From Emydura subglobosa (lineage: Eukaryota; Chordata; Testudines; Chelidae), in NCBI GenBank assembly GCA_007922225.1, contig ML680053.1, forward strand, positions 9,200,870 through 9,264,869: a stretch of DNA of 64,000 nucleotides, written 5' to 3'. The notes beneath the pieces are model-generated. The model saw nothing but the letters and a program-made list of their open reading frames with translations, was not told the origin of the DNA and searched no databases. The translations under genes were made by a program, and so were the position numbers. Below are positions 35,966-47,511 of this stretch, one piece after another; the first letter of the stretch is position 1, and every line of letters starts with the position of its first letter.

Positions 35966-36204
35966 CTTATGACTAACAGAAACACACTGGGCTAGGATTT
36001 TCAACCGCACTCAGAATATTGGCTTAACTCTGCTCTTATTAAAGTCAACAGTAAGTTCCCATTGACTTTAATGGGAGCCGAGATAGGCTAATGCAGAGAA
36101 CTTTTGGGAAAAAAAACCCCACAGATTGCTGTAGAGTATAAGTAGGGGAAATGGGATAAAATAAAGATCGGGAAAGATTTATGCTGAACATCAGGAAAAG
36201 CTTC

Positions 36205-36862
36205 CTGACGATGGGCTAGATCCACAAAGGGACTTGAGGCACTCTTAGGTGCTAGCCCAGCCAGCGTAATATACAGCCCTTCGGCTTCTTATAAACTACA
36301 TGGGGAGAGATAGGCATCTGAGAATGGGATCCACAAAAGCCAGCATGCTGAACAGGGAGCTGCCTCAGTTAGCCAATAGGAGATGCTGAAAAGAGGGATG
36401 GGTCCTAAACCCCATCCTTCCAAAGGGCACAGGTGCCTTCGGTTCCTAAATCTGGGCTGGAGGGAGACGCCTGTCTCCGCTTGGAACCCTCTCCTGGAGT
36501 TAAGTGCCTAGAGTCTTTTTTATCCTTCAAAACCCTCCCCACACCAGAGCAGAAGGAATAATGATGCAGTCCCCTCTTAATAACTTTTAGCCCAGTGGTT
36601 AGAGCACTTGCTGGATATGGGAGACCTGTTTTCACTTCACCCCTCTGACTAAGGTGGAGAAGGGAGCTGAACTTGGATTTCCCCAAGGCAGTCCCCTAAC
36701 CTTGGGTTATGGGGCATTCTGGGGTCAAATATGCTCTCTCCTTTTGAAGTTGCTATTTTTATAAATAACTAAATATCCATTGGTCAGAGAGCATGAGAAT
36801 GACTCTCTATCTAGCCCATGGGTTAGTATCCTCACTTGGGATATAGGCGACCCAGGTTCCAG
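36205..36862 (+). repeat. Composite repeat with two tRNA-like modules (5' part)
   Basis: It opens with GGGCTAGATCCACAAAGGGA. It carries TAGCCCAGTGGTTAGAGCAC at about 36590 and TAGCCCATGGGTTAGTATCC with GACCCAGGTTCCAGT near 36813-36863, both with A-box/B-box-like spacing. It stops where the CR1 begins and appears to resume at 38464. Confidence 0.6.
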
Positions 36863-38463
36863 TCATAGAATCATAGAATATTAGAGTTGGAAGGGACCTC
36901 AGAGGTCATCTAGTCCAACCCCCTGCTCAAAGCAGGACTAACCTCAGCTATATCATCCCAGCCAGGGCTTTGTCAAGCCTCAGTTTAAAAACCTCTAAAG
37001 ATGGAGATTCCACCACCTCCCTAGGTAACCCATTCCAGTGCTTCAACACCCTCCTAGTGAAAAACTTTTTCCTAATGTCCAACCTAGACCTCCCTCCCTG
37101 CAACTTGAGACCATTGCTCCTTGTTCTGTCATCTGTCACCACCGAGAACAGCCTAGCACCATCCTCCCTGCAACCCCCTTTCATGTAATTAAAGGCTGCT
37201 ATCAAATCCCCCCTCATTCTTCTCTTTTACAGACTAAACAAACCCAGTTTCCTTAGCCTTTCCTCATAAGTCCTGTGCTCCAGCCCCCTAATCATTTTTG
37301 TTTCCCTCCGCTGCACTCTCTCCAACTTGTCTACATCCTTTTTGTAGTGGGGGGCCCAAAACTGGACACAATATTCTAAATGCAGCCTCACCAATGCCGA
37401 ATAGAGGGGAATAATCACTTCCCATGACCTGCTGGCAATGCTCCTCCTAATGCAGCCCAATATGCTATTAGCCTTCTTGACAACCAGGGCACATTGCTGA
37501 CTCATATCTAGCTTTTTATCCACTGTTACCTCCAGGTCCTTTTCTGCAGAGCTACTGCCTAGCTCGTCGGTCCCCAGTCTATAGCTGTGCATGGGATTCT
37601 TCCTTCCTAAGTGCAGGACTCTGCACTTTTCTTTGTTGAACCTCATCAGATTTCTTTTGGCCCAATCTTCCAGTTTGTTTAGGTCCTTCTGTATCCTATC
37701 CTTACCTTCCAGGGTATCTACCACTCCCCCCAGCTTGGTGTCATCCACAAACTTGCTGAGGGTGCAATCTACCCCATCTTCCAGATCTTTAATGAAGATG
37801 TTGAACAAAACTGGCCCCAGGACCAAACCCTGGGGCACTCCGCTTGTGTCCGGTTGCCAGCTAGACACGGAGCCATTGATCACTACTCATTGAGCCGTAT
37901 GCGCTAGCCAGTTCTCTATCTATTTTATAGTCCATTCATCCAACCCATACTTCTTTAACTTCCTGATAAGAATACTGTGAGAGACAGTATCAAAAGCTTT
38001 GCTAAAGTCAAGGTGTATCACATCCACCGCCTTCCCTACATCCACAGAGCCAGTCACCTCATCATAGAAAGCAATCAGGTTGGTCAGGCATGACTTTCCT
38101 TTGGTGAATCTGTGTTGACTGTTCCTGATCACCTTCCTCTCTTCCAAGTGCCTTAAAATGGATTCCTTAAGGACCTGCTCCATGATTTTTCCAGGGATTG
38201 AAGTAAGGCTGACCGGTCTGTAGTTCCCTGCATCCTCTTTCCTCCCTTTTTTGAAGATGGGCACTATATTTGCTTTTTTCCAGTCCTCAGGGACCTCCCC
38301 CTGTTGCCAAGAGCTTTCAAAGATAATAGCCAATGGCTCTGAAATCACCTCAGCCAACTTCCTCAGCATCCTCGGGTGCATTGCATCCGGCCCCATAGAC
38401 TTGTGAATGTTCAATCCTTCTAAATTGTCTTGGACCTGTTCCTTCAGCAGTCCTCTGGCACCA
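36863..38463 (-). mobile_element. 5'-truncated CR1 LINE, 1.6 kb
   Basis: The 3' end at 36863 has two copies of TCATAGAA as expected for the CR1 3' octamer tail. Two long minus-strand frames cover the reverse transcriptase: 37920-38414 ([26 protein letters not shown]) and 37227-37883 ([25 protein letters not shown]). The catalytic box reads FVDD, so unlike the CR1 at 16119 the two Asp residues remain. A break between the frames and the missing endonuclease make it non-functional. It is the youngest-looking CR1 here. Confidence 0.95.
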
Positions 38464-38745
38464 ATGCATATTTAATTTTTTATAAAAAGAGAAACAACTT
38501 CACCATCCCCACCTGCTTTGTGTGGGTTCAGGTTTGCTCTGACAACACATCCCAGACTGGGCCCCACAGGTAAGATAGGTGGGGGGAATGCCTAGTCTGA
38601 GGATCCTGCTGGGGCTTATGCATGAGACAGTATCTGGGCACCTAGACCGAGATGGCTGTGCACATACTCACTATCAAAAATGTATGCGCACGGGGGCTAA
38701 GTGTGGGCCTTGAGAATCTCAGTGGCACGTAAATGTTGGACTTAG
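38464..38745 (+). repeat. Composite tRNA-like repeat, continuation after CR1
   Basis: TATTTAATTTTTTATAAAAA followed by GAGAAACAACTTCACC, GACTTAGGCATCTAGAATGG and GGGCACCTAGACC is the style of sequence that follows the second tRNA-like module in this family. I infer it is the downstream half of the repeat split by the CR1. Confidence 0.45.
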
Positions 38746-38749
38746 GCAT

Positions 38750-41560
38750 CTAGAATGGTAGTAATGCACTTTGGTGTATCTACCTCTATGAGGCTACGGA
38801 ACAGCTTCCTAATACTTCTAACATGTACAATTACACTGATCAAAACACTAATAAACATATGGTTGGAAATAATTGGGCATTGGCAGAGAAATGGACTAGA
38901 AGACCTCATAGGACAACTGCGCACCAAGGACTGAGCTCAGATCACCACTTCTTTATAGAAATATAGCTGAGTCTTCAGTGGTGAAAACCTACTATTTTTT
39001 AACCCACCCACAGATAAAAGCCTTCCTCCTCCACTGGGATCTACTAGCACAGAGTCCTGCATCTGAGCAGAGTCCTATTAACTTCAGTGGGACATCACAT
39101 ATGCAGGGATCTGTACTTGTAGATGCTGTTGCAGGATCAGGGCCATAATCACCAAATCTGCTTATTGCTTTTATTATTCAGCTATGGGAATTATTATTTA
39201 AATACTTTGTAAATGATCAAATCTTGTGATCTGCATCAAGTTCCATCTGTTATTGGAATTTTGACATTTGAAGAAAAGATCCATTTATTGAGCAGAAGTT
39301 TTTATATACACTAAGATGTTTCCTCATTTGAATTCACCTTTTTCCTTTCGTGCTACAATGCGGTGTTGCTAAAATGACAATAGAGAAATGCAATGATTTT
39401 ACATAATCATAACAAATACATTCTGGGACTTTTGAAGGGAAAGGCTGAGTGCAAAGTAAGTGATTTTGTTGGAAGCTAAAGAATTGCAAATGATGGCTAA
39501 GAGAATAGGGAGAAGAGTAATGGATATTAACAGACAATGTGGAATGGCAGAAAGCATCAGAACCTGAATTTCCCTTGTCCGTCTTAGACACTATAGGGAG
39601 CAACTCAAAAGGATAATCAGTACAAGTGGAAGTTTTTGGCATTTCCCCACACACTCATTCTGAGACACGTCTTAATCTCAAACACTCTGCCTTCTACCTC
39701 CGGGAGCAGTCACAACTATGACATGCTTTAGAGTGGAAAGCTTCTATCAAAGTTTGTATGCTTAATTCAGTGACGCACTCTGTCGTCAACTCAGAGAATG
39801 CTTACATCACCTCTTAAGAGCTCCTAATTCCTTTCAGCAGTTCAAGAAAGAAAGCTGCCTTTAGTTGCTACATGTATCCCCATGTCTGTGCTATCTAAAG
39901 ACAGAGAGTAAATAAACTTAGTGTCTAGTGGATAATGGATTCTGTTTTTTAAAGTGAATGTAGAGTTGAAAAGCACTGACAACATAGGGTTCCAACAGAA
40001 ATAGAAAATAACTATTTGCACATTATGATGGGTATACTCTATCTTATGCTTTGAGATGCTTGAACAATTTGACGGAAACAGGCAAACTTTATGAATATTA
40101 GAAACTCAAAGTAAGCTGTTGTAAAACTCTTTTCAAAAGCTACAAGATTTGTCATAAAAAATGCTTCCAGCCCACATTCAAGAAACTATATATGATTGAG
40201 GGGGAAAAAAGTAAGAGATGCTATTTTTGTCTGCTAAAAGACTGGCTGTAATTACTGCAGTTAAGAGTAAAGCAGATTACTCTCCAGTTTCTTTTCACTT
40301 CTGTGATATTTCCATCCCCCAGAGCTGATGATTCTTTTCTTCAGTGCAAGTCTTGCAAGCCTCAACTACTGTATGTCTTAAGTTTAGACAGGGAAAGTGT
40401 ATTTTTATTAAGTTTAACACCTACAATAGGTGAAGTTGCCAAGAGCTGAGTATGCAACTTGGCAAACATGACGTTACTCATTATTACTGACATACTAACC
40501 TTCTGTTTGAATAATGGGGAAGATCAGGCCTCAGTACAGCACAGGAGGAAGGTTCAAAGATGATTCTTAAATCACCTTTGTGTTCCCCAATTCTGGGGAC
40601 CCTCTAGGGCCAGTACATGCCATAAACTAGAGCAGCCCCGGGGATGTTCTATTTTATGCTCGTTGCCAATGACCCCAGGGGGCTGTTTTGATAGTCAGGG
40701 ATGGCTGATGCAAAGGGATATCCTGGCTGTGTTATCTTATCCTTGACCAGGCCCCCTGTGCCTCAAGGTGGACGGAGGCAGAGTATGAGCTCCTTTGGCA
40801 GCTCCATGCTACTTGAGGATTCTTCTACACGGTAGTCTGTTCAGCCAGCTTTAGTGCTGCTTTGTACTTTGCTGCAGCAGTACAAAGAAGCCTTAGTGGA
40901 TCAGAGGGAGGGACCATTTGCTTTGGTATTAAAACTGTGTACAATAATAACTATCAAAGCAGAAATTGGAAGGAGCAGATGTGTGTGAATAGTTATATTA
41001 TTATTACAATTAAATGCACCAAACTAATAGATTTAGTAGCAAGCTCAGTCAATAACTTCAAGGTTTATTCCTGTTGGATGAAATTACACTTGCTCTTTAT
41101 ATCACTGTATGTAGAGTTCTTCATATTGCCTAGGGTTTAGCATCACTACCTGGATTTATATTATTACCATTGTTAATGGCATCTAGGATTAGGATGATTT
41201 ATTGCCCCACATAAAATGTTTTAATGTTTCATACACAGCTTGTACCTATAGCCATGATGTTCTTGAGAATAAAAGCGGAATTTTTCAATAGGACAAACAG
41301 AGACATGACACAATGAATTAAATGTGACACATCCTGAAGATAATAATCCATAAACAGCAGACGACGCAGAAGTTCTTTAAAATTTGATTAAAAAGTTCAT
41401 TTGAGTTTATTTGTTTACTTTGTAAGTCACTACATTTATAGATGAGGTTTCTTTATATAAACAGTTTCAGTCCTGTTCTAAGTTCTATGCATTATGGTCA
41501 AACATCTTAAACGTTAATGCTGAAAGTTAGGCACATGTAAAGAAATCGAAATAACTGCAG
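38750..41560. other. DLG2 intron, no gene
   Basis: No exon found. An old MIR-like or motif-bearing fragment lies near 39060-39150 (TATTAACTTCAGTGGGACA). A GC-richer unplaced stretch spans 40510-40830. A short palindromic hairpin with CTTTGTACT and AGTACAAAG arms is at 40860-40887. Confidence 0.4.
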
Positions 41561-41564
41561 TCAA

Positions 41565-41785
41565 AGGGAGCTGTGGGTATTCAAGTCTTCTGAAAATAAG
41601 GCTACTTATTTAGATAAGTGACTTTGGGGTGCTTAGAGTATGGGTCTCCAACTACAGAGAATTTAAAGATGCTTAATGTTCAGAAAATATGGATGCTCAG
41701 CACTTTCTGACAATCAGGCTCCTTTAAGGTGTCCTAAATTGGGCACTCAAAAACTGAGTCACCCTAAATCACGGCTAACTGGTCA
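41565..41785 (+). repeat. Old interspersed repeat, unresolved family
   Basis: GGAGCTGTGGGTATTCAAGT, TCTGAAAATAAGGCTAC, GGTGCTTAGAGTATGG, GACAATCAGGCTCC and GGGCACTCAAAAACTGAG form a pattern recurring widely in sauropsid genomes. A related block with CACCTAAGTGAGTTAGG follows at 41838-41945. Confidence 0.45.
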
Positions 41786-42029
41786 ATATCACAGGCTATA
41801 GCTTTACTATGCATTATGAACAAAATTGTTGAAAGCACCTAAGTGAGTTAGGATTCTAAGTCTCATTTTCTAAAATGTCTCAGTAATTTAGGAACCCAAA
41901 TCCCAATGACTTCCAAATTGGCTTTTGAAAAAGCAATGTGGGTACTTTGAAAATGTTACCCTTTAGATATACTTGCAAAAGACTTGTGATGTATATTGTT
42001 AAGCATTATTATCAAATACCCTATGTCTG

Positions 42030-42400
42030 CCCAATGAGGAAGAGAGAAAAACATCTACTTTACACCGCTGAAATAAGACTGCTCAGGTGGACGCTGGGTA
42101 AGATGAGAGCCGATAGGCTACACAATGAAATGGTCTGAACCATGATGCAGGCAATCCCTGCCACAGGAAAGCTGAAAGAGTATTGACTGAGTTGTCTGGG
42201 TCATGTGAGACAATAAGATGTGGGATATGTTGGCCAGAGAGTACAAGACATAGGAATCACAGGACAAAGACCACAAGCAAGACCTAGAAAAAGGTGGTTT
42301 GAGATGCTGAAGGAGGACATGAAGGTGGTTGGCGTCAGCTTGAAAGATGCGCTTGATAAGAACACTTGGAGATGAAGAACAAGAGCCTATCAACAGGCCA
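42030..42400 (+). repeat. RTE-like LINE C-terminal remnant
   Basis: With a few frame breaks the plus strand reads LLYTAEIRLLRWTLGK, LSCLGHVR, RPQARPRKRWFEMLKEDM and LKDALDKNTWR. This LRW...GHV...R.R.W pattern is the post-RT C-terminus of RTE-type non-LTR retrotransposons. It may be the other end of the family seen at 15150-16112. Confidence 0.75.
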
Positions 42401-42404
42401 AGGC

Positions 42405-43915
42405 AAAGAAGATGACCCTATGTCTCTCTGTGAAAGGAAGTTGAGCCATTGGAAATGCATCACAGTTTATAGTGCACATTACCAGTATTTCATCACCAGA
42501 TACTATGATCATGAACGGGGCATCAATTGAGAGGGGGAAAGAGAGATGCATAGTAGTTACAAAGTGCCACATCAGCTAGAAAGGTCAAATGGTCAAATCA
42601 GGTAGACAAATTAACTAAAAGATTTTCCTGTTTTCAGACAGTGCTTATCTCATAATATTTGCTATTGCTCATTAGCAAATAGCCCTAGTTTATTGCTCCT
42701 GTATTCCTGTACATCAATGTATTTGGGATGTGCAATATGATTCAGATAAAATCAGAACTGAATGCAATTTTTACCCCACACTGGATCCAAGCATTTTAAA
42801 GATTTGATTAACTTTGGTTTAATTTTCATTTATCTCTCTTGGTCACTTTTGGAAACACTGCAAGAACGGCTGTTCTCACAGTAATTCTATTTTAAGAATA
42901 ACTGGGAAAGTACTGAATCTCTCTCAAAAACTCCTGTTCCCGTGAGATTTTCAGCTTGATTTCCAGACAAAAAAAGTTGGTAGTTTAGCTCAGCCTTCAA
43001 TAATGTTTATGTGAAATAAGCTCGCTTCCGTTCTGAAAAATTAAAGATAGTGATAGGTCATTTATACCCACTTTTTAAAAAACAAAAATAAAATTAATAG
43101 AGTCCCTTTAAGAAAGAAGGATAAATTACTATAACACAGGGTGTAGTCTCTGCATATAAATTAAACTTTTTATTGCCACACTGATGTTTTTAATTAAACA
43201 GTGATCTATTTTATTCCTTCTCTGCCTGTTTTCCACATGAGTTTACATGATGTTTTCACATATAGTCTCTAAATAGATTTGTGGTTTTTTTAAGAAGGGA
43301 AAAACAGATTTTAGCATAGATTAACAAATAAAATTAGATTTCCAATGGGTTGAACAGCCTGATTCTTTAATTAAGCAACTTCCTAAATGTCGCAACAAGC
43401 AATGGAATGAGTGGCTAGAAGATTAATGTTATATTGATGGCAAAGATAGAAGAACAATGCAGGAAATTATGGGATAATTAAATTCTCACTGGCTCTGGTA
43501 AGGAGCGTTACTAACATGAATGGATAATTCCGAAAGGCTCTGACAATATACAGGAAAGGGACATTTAAAGAAATGATCTGATTGATGATATACAGTAACT
43601 GTTAAAAATTCTCAAGGTTGCAGAAGAACTGTTATTTCAAATAAAAAACGTTGCTTTGACTTTGCAGGAGGTCATATTGATGATGTCACTCGCTTATGGA
43701 AATAATAATAATGTACATAGAGCCCGATTCTGGTCTCAGATATTTTGGTGTATATCTGGAAAAATTCTGTTTAAGTCAATGCAGTTGTTCTTAATTTGCA
43801 ATGAGATCAGAACGTGGTCCACACACAGTAGACAAAAGATGCTATTTGCAAGCATGAGTTTCTTAAGATGTTTGCAAAAGAAATATTGTGTGTAGTATGC
43901 TAGCATCTGGATTTC
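42405..43915. other. DLG2 intron, no gene
   Basis: AT-rich, unique-looking, nothing recognisable. Confidence 0.45.
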
Positions 43916-43919
43916 CCAC

Positions 43920-44175
43920 TGAAACTCCATTATGCTAGGTGCTGTATACGCCCATAGTAAGATACTCCCTGCCCTAAAGAGCTTACAGTCTAAATAGACA
44001 AGATAGAAAAAGACTGGGAGAAAGGAAGTATCATTCCGATTTCCATGGATGAGGAACTGAGGCACAACAAGATTGAGAGTGGAATTTTCAGAAGCACTCA
44101 GTATTGGCCCAACTCTGCTCCTATTGAAGTCTATGGGAGTTTTATGCTGATGGCTTTTGAAAATCCCATCCTATT
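43920..44175 (+). repeat. Ancient amniote interspersed repeat
   Basis: CTAGGTGCTGTATACGCCCA, CTGCCCTAAAGAGCTTACAG and TCTAAATAGACAAGA are a well-known ancient repeat string, followed by GAGGAACTGAGGCAC (SINE-like) and TATTGAAGTCTATGGGAGTT. A second copy of the first string is at 62990-63055. Confidence 0.6.
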
Positions 44176-45135
44176 GCTAAAGCCCTTACTTATGAGTATA
44201 GTCCCACTGAAGTCATTTGGGCTGTCTGCACACGTAAAGACTGGTAGAATAGGATCTGTAATGTATTCACCTACTTCTATAAATGTGAAAAATGTCTCAG
44301 TGGAAAATTATAGTTTAATATAAATGATTATTGTAATTTTTTATATTACTACACTTTTTTTACAACTCTTACCATCCAGGTAAGATAAAATACAGAATAT
44401 TAGACTAACCACTACTTTGCATTCTTCAAAATGTCATATTAATCAACTAGTAGAAATTCCAGAACATGCTTTGGATTTCTAGAACAGTGAGATTCTTCTG
44501 TATTAATATGCCAATGGAAGGGGAATTTAAACAAAAGAAGTTTAACCAGTTAGAATCATCCCTTCTGGAAATATTTTGCTTGTAAACAAACAAGTTCAAA
44601 ATTACATTCTGGGCTAGCTGATTCTTTGTGCTTACTATGGTACAAGTCTCTGTTCAATGTCTGTCACAATCATAGAAGTATTAAATCAGAAACAAACTGT
44701 CCTTCTCCGACTGGTACTTTCAACCTTGCTATTAGTTTTCACAACTTTTGAAGTAAGGGGGATTCATTTCCCTGTCTGTCTCACTATATTTCTTTAAACA
44801 AACATACATGTCAATGAATTTTGAAAGTCTTCCTTTCCCAAGCCAGTACTTAACTAAATCCTACCAATAACAGAATGCTATTTCTTTTCTCTCTATCTGC
44901 CTGTTAGGAGGCAATGTCACCAGGTACTACAGTAAAAAGGATATTAATTATTGAGCAGATCATGTCATACTCTAGACCTTTCACCATAGTCCAAACTTTA
45001 TTTAAAACTATCTCACATTCTCCTTCTTGAGTTGTCATCATATGCTCAATTTTAAAAATGTATATTGCAATTGCATTTAACTCTTTGGCAACAGAGAAAT
45101 TCTGGCATCTTTTATTAGGTTTTTTGTTTACATAC

Positions 45136-45211
45136 CCCTTTTGCATCAATCACACCAGGTTTTGCATTAAACTTCACAGTCTTCAAACGTGCACGTTCCT
45201 TTCTTTCAACC
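45136..45211 (-). CDS. DLG2: DLG2 exon encoding the polybasic start of the hook region
   Basis: This 76-nt exon completes the split Arg codon from the SH3 exon and then reads VERKERARLKTVKFN followed by AKPGVIDAKG. It is the start of the hook (U5) region between SH3 and guanylate kinase. The basic cluster ERKERARLK is the segment that in DLG proteins is linked to calmodulin binding and to SH3-GK intramolecular contacts; that role is family knowledge, not seen here. The acceptor is TTTTCCTTAG and the donor GTATGT. The exon ends exactly after a Gly codon, so the next exon must start in phase 0, which both downstream alternatives do. It is separated from the SH3 exon by a 13,066-nt intron and from the next exon by about 33.7 kb. 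Ala replaces the Ser I recall in the mammalian VIDSKG. Confidence 0.95.
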
Positions 45212-45247
45212 CTAAGGAAAATTAAAGAAAAATAAATCATCACATGA

Positions 45248-45480
45248 GGATAACAATAATACTTTGTATTTATATAGCAACTTTCACCCAAGGATCTCAA
45301 AGCACTCTCTAGACACTAAGTCTTACAGTACTACAGTACAATGAATTATTATTGTTATTTCCATTTTATAAATGGGTAAACTAAGAAACAGAGGTCAAGT
45401 GACTTGCCCAAAGTCACAGAACAATTCAATGGCAGAGATGGGTCTAGATCCCAGGAGTCCTGACTCCTTGTCCTCCCTTT
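45248..45480 (-). repeat. MIR/CORE-SINE-like element next to the 45136 exon
   Basis: TGGGTAAACTAAGAAACAGA, GTCAAGTGACTTGCCCAAAG, TCACAGAACAATTC and CCCAGGAGTCCTGACTCC in this order are the reverse orientation of a MIR-like SINE. The left part (ATAGCAACTTTCACCCAAGG, ATCTCAAAGCACTC) looks like a LINE-derived tail. It starts about 37 nt upstream of the exon acceptor. Confidence 0.75.
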
Positions 45481-45522
45481 TAATCACTGAAACAATGTTC
45501 CTTCCCAACACTAACAGATGTT

Positions 45523-45743
45523 GGGTATAATCTTCAAAAGCATCTAAACCCTATTTTCAAAAGTGACTCAGGCACTTATGTGACCAAGTGCCACCGACTT
45601 TCAATTAGACTAAGAGTCAGATTTTTCAATGGGAAATGCAGGTGCCTAATTACCTTTACAAATCTGGCTCTAAGTGCCAAAGTAATTTTTGAAAATGGGA
45701 TTTAGACTCTTAAATCACTTGAGCGCTTTTGAAAATTTTACCC
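45523..45743. mobile_element. MITE of the GTAAAATTTTCAAAAG family, copy 1
   Basis: The left end GGGTATAATCTTCAAAAGC and the inverse of the right end GGGTAAAATTTTCAAAAGC match closely. The interior has CTATTTTCAAAAGTGAC and TTTTTGAAAATGGGATTTAG as a second inverted pair. Confidence 0.7.
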
Positions 45744-46179
45744 TTGGAAGATAACATTCAATATCTTTAAGCATGAATTTACTGTTTTCAAGACTAGCTG
45801 AAACATTAGTTAAAAATTCTCATCTGAAATATGTAGGGATGCTGTATGTTAAATTATACTCCTTTTCCAGTGCAGAGAAGTTTTTGCTTGAGGTCTTTAA
45901 ATTACTTTATATCTGTATAGGCTCACCTAAAATGGTATTTCTGTGGAGACTTACAATGCTTGGAGGCAGGAGAGAGAGATGGTCATAGCCACTCAAAGTC
46001 ATTACGAATTGGATTTGCATACGCCTTATAAAATATTGTCCTACACAAACATGATTCATCTCAAGCAGACAGGGGATGTGAAAAACCCACTTTTTCTTCT
46101 GTTTGATTCAACACTAGCTAAAGTATTTGATTATTGAAAACAAATATTAGGGGATTGCGTGGGAGTTGATACTTTGGGA

Positions 46180-46755
46180 TGGCAGTGGATATGGCAGATG
46201 GCTGAGTATGGTATTGATGAGACAGATATTAGAATACTGCATACAGTTTTGGTTTAAAAGGGATGTTGAAAAACTGGAGAGGGTAAAGAAAAGAGCCACA
46301 AAAATGGTTTGAAGGCTGGAGAAAATGCCTTACAGTGAAAGCTCAATTTGGTTTGTTTATCAAAAGGAAGCTTGAGAGATGACTTGATTAGTGTTTAAGT
46401 ATCTTCAGTGGAAGAAGATACCAGGTACTACAGGGTTCTTTAATCTAGCAGAAGAAGGCATAAAAAGAACTCATGGTTGGAAGCTGAAATCAAATAAATT
46501 CAAATTAGAAATATAGGCACAAATTTTTATCTGAGTTTGATTAACCACTGGAACAAACTACCAACAAATTAGTGGATTCTCTATCTCTTGGTATCTTTAA
46601 ATCAAGACTGGATACCTTTTTGGAAGCTATGCTTTAGTCAAACACAAGTTAGTGGCCTCAACAGGGGTTTAACTGAGTGAAATTTTAGTGGCCTGTGATA
46701 TACAGATCAGATTAGATCTAATGGTGTCTTTTGGCCTTAAACTCTATGAATCTAT
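46180..46755 (+). repeat. Degenerate CR1 3' half
   Basis: AAACTGGAGAGGGTAAAGAA, AGAGCCACAAAAATGGTTTG, GGAAGCTTGAGAGATGAC, CACTGGAACAAACTACC, TTAAATCAAGACTGG and a 3' end CTCTATGAATCTAT follow CR1 order on the plus strand. Strongly diverged, so an older subfamily than those ending ATTCTATGA. Confidence 0.8.
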
Positions 46756-47084
46756 CCATCTTTGAGTGGACTAACAATATTTTCAAAGGAAGTGTGATTA
46801 AAATTTAAAGTGCATTAACATAATGAAATTCATGCAGCATATGGCATAATATTGAAAACTATACTATATGAATCTTGGGAATTTGGAAAGCGCATAATTA
46901 AATATGCATTACTACAAGCATCTGATGTATTATATAGTGCACCCTTTAGAACTGCAAGAACGGAATGCTTAAATAATGGGAAATTAAAAATAATCTAAAG
47001 CAAAAGAGAGAGATAAATAAAGGAAAAAAAACACACAAAAAACCCAGGAAACAAATACTAAGGAAGCAGGAAAAAAGGGAGGAG

Positions 47085-47509
47085 TCAGTCAGTCTCTTCC
47101 TCATCTTCATTGATATGGGTATTATAAAAGATGTCATTGAGCAGCCTTGCAAAATCATCAGGAGAATTTACTAGTCCAGGCACAAAAATCTGATCACCCC
47201 TTTATAATGGAAAAGGTAATTCCATCTGTTCAAAATTATTAATGGTTCTAGAAGATCTGGTGAGTACAATATCACAAAGCTAGCCTACAAGTCTACTCTC
47301 CTCTGACCTGTACTGGGCAGTGAATGCTTGGGAAGCAAGTAAGGAATGTTAGATAATCCAGATTTGTCTAAATATTCCTTTTTTCCCATCTGTCTAGTGC
47401 AGTTTCTCACATAAGAAGCAGGATTAGGTACATATAGATCATCTAGTTCCTGAGGCTAAGGACAGAGATCTGCTAGTTTCTGAGTAGCAATGGTAATTGG
47501 TTGATTTTT
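47085..47509 (-). pseudogene. Broken coding sequence of unidentified protein, probable retropseudogene
   Basis: On the minus strand a coding-like stretch reads from about 47509 down to a stop at 47085-47087. The first part contains ELDDLYVPNPASYVRNC and then KEYLDKSGLSNIPYLLPK in one frame, interrupted by one TAG. After a second stop (TAG, near 47288) the reading continues best in another frame, with one more in-frame TAA, into GDQIFVPGLVNSPDDFARLL and an acidic C-terminus EDEEETD. Codon-like composition, proline spacing and an acidic tail ending at a stop suggest the C-terminal part of a real protein. No splice sites flank the pieces, which argues for a processed copy inside the DLG2 intron. 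No poly-A tail is visible after the stop, so age or truncation must be assumed. I do not recognise the parent protein. Alternatives are a transposon-encoded protein or chance. Confidence 0.4.
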
Positions 47510-47511
47510 AA

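Noticed and set aside
35603..35985. Open frames on both strands in GC-rich DNA
   Set aside because: They lie inside an inverted-repeat DNA element and have no domain.
36590..36865. Possible tRNA genes
   Set aside because: A and B box-like blocks are present but the cloverleaf stems do not pair; treated as SINE-derived modules.
37227..37883. 218-residue minus-strand frame as a host gene
   Set aside because: It is CR1 reverse transcriptase and C-terminal domain, in a 5'-truncated copy.
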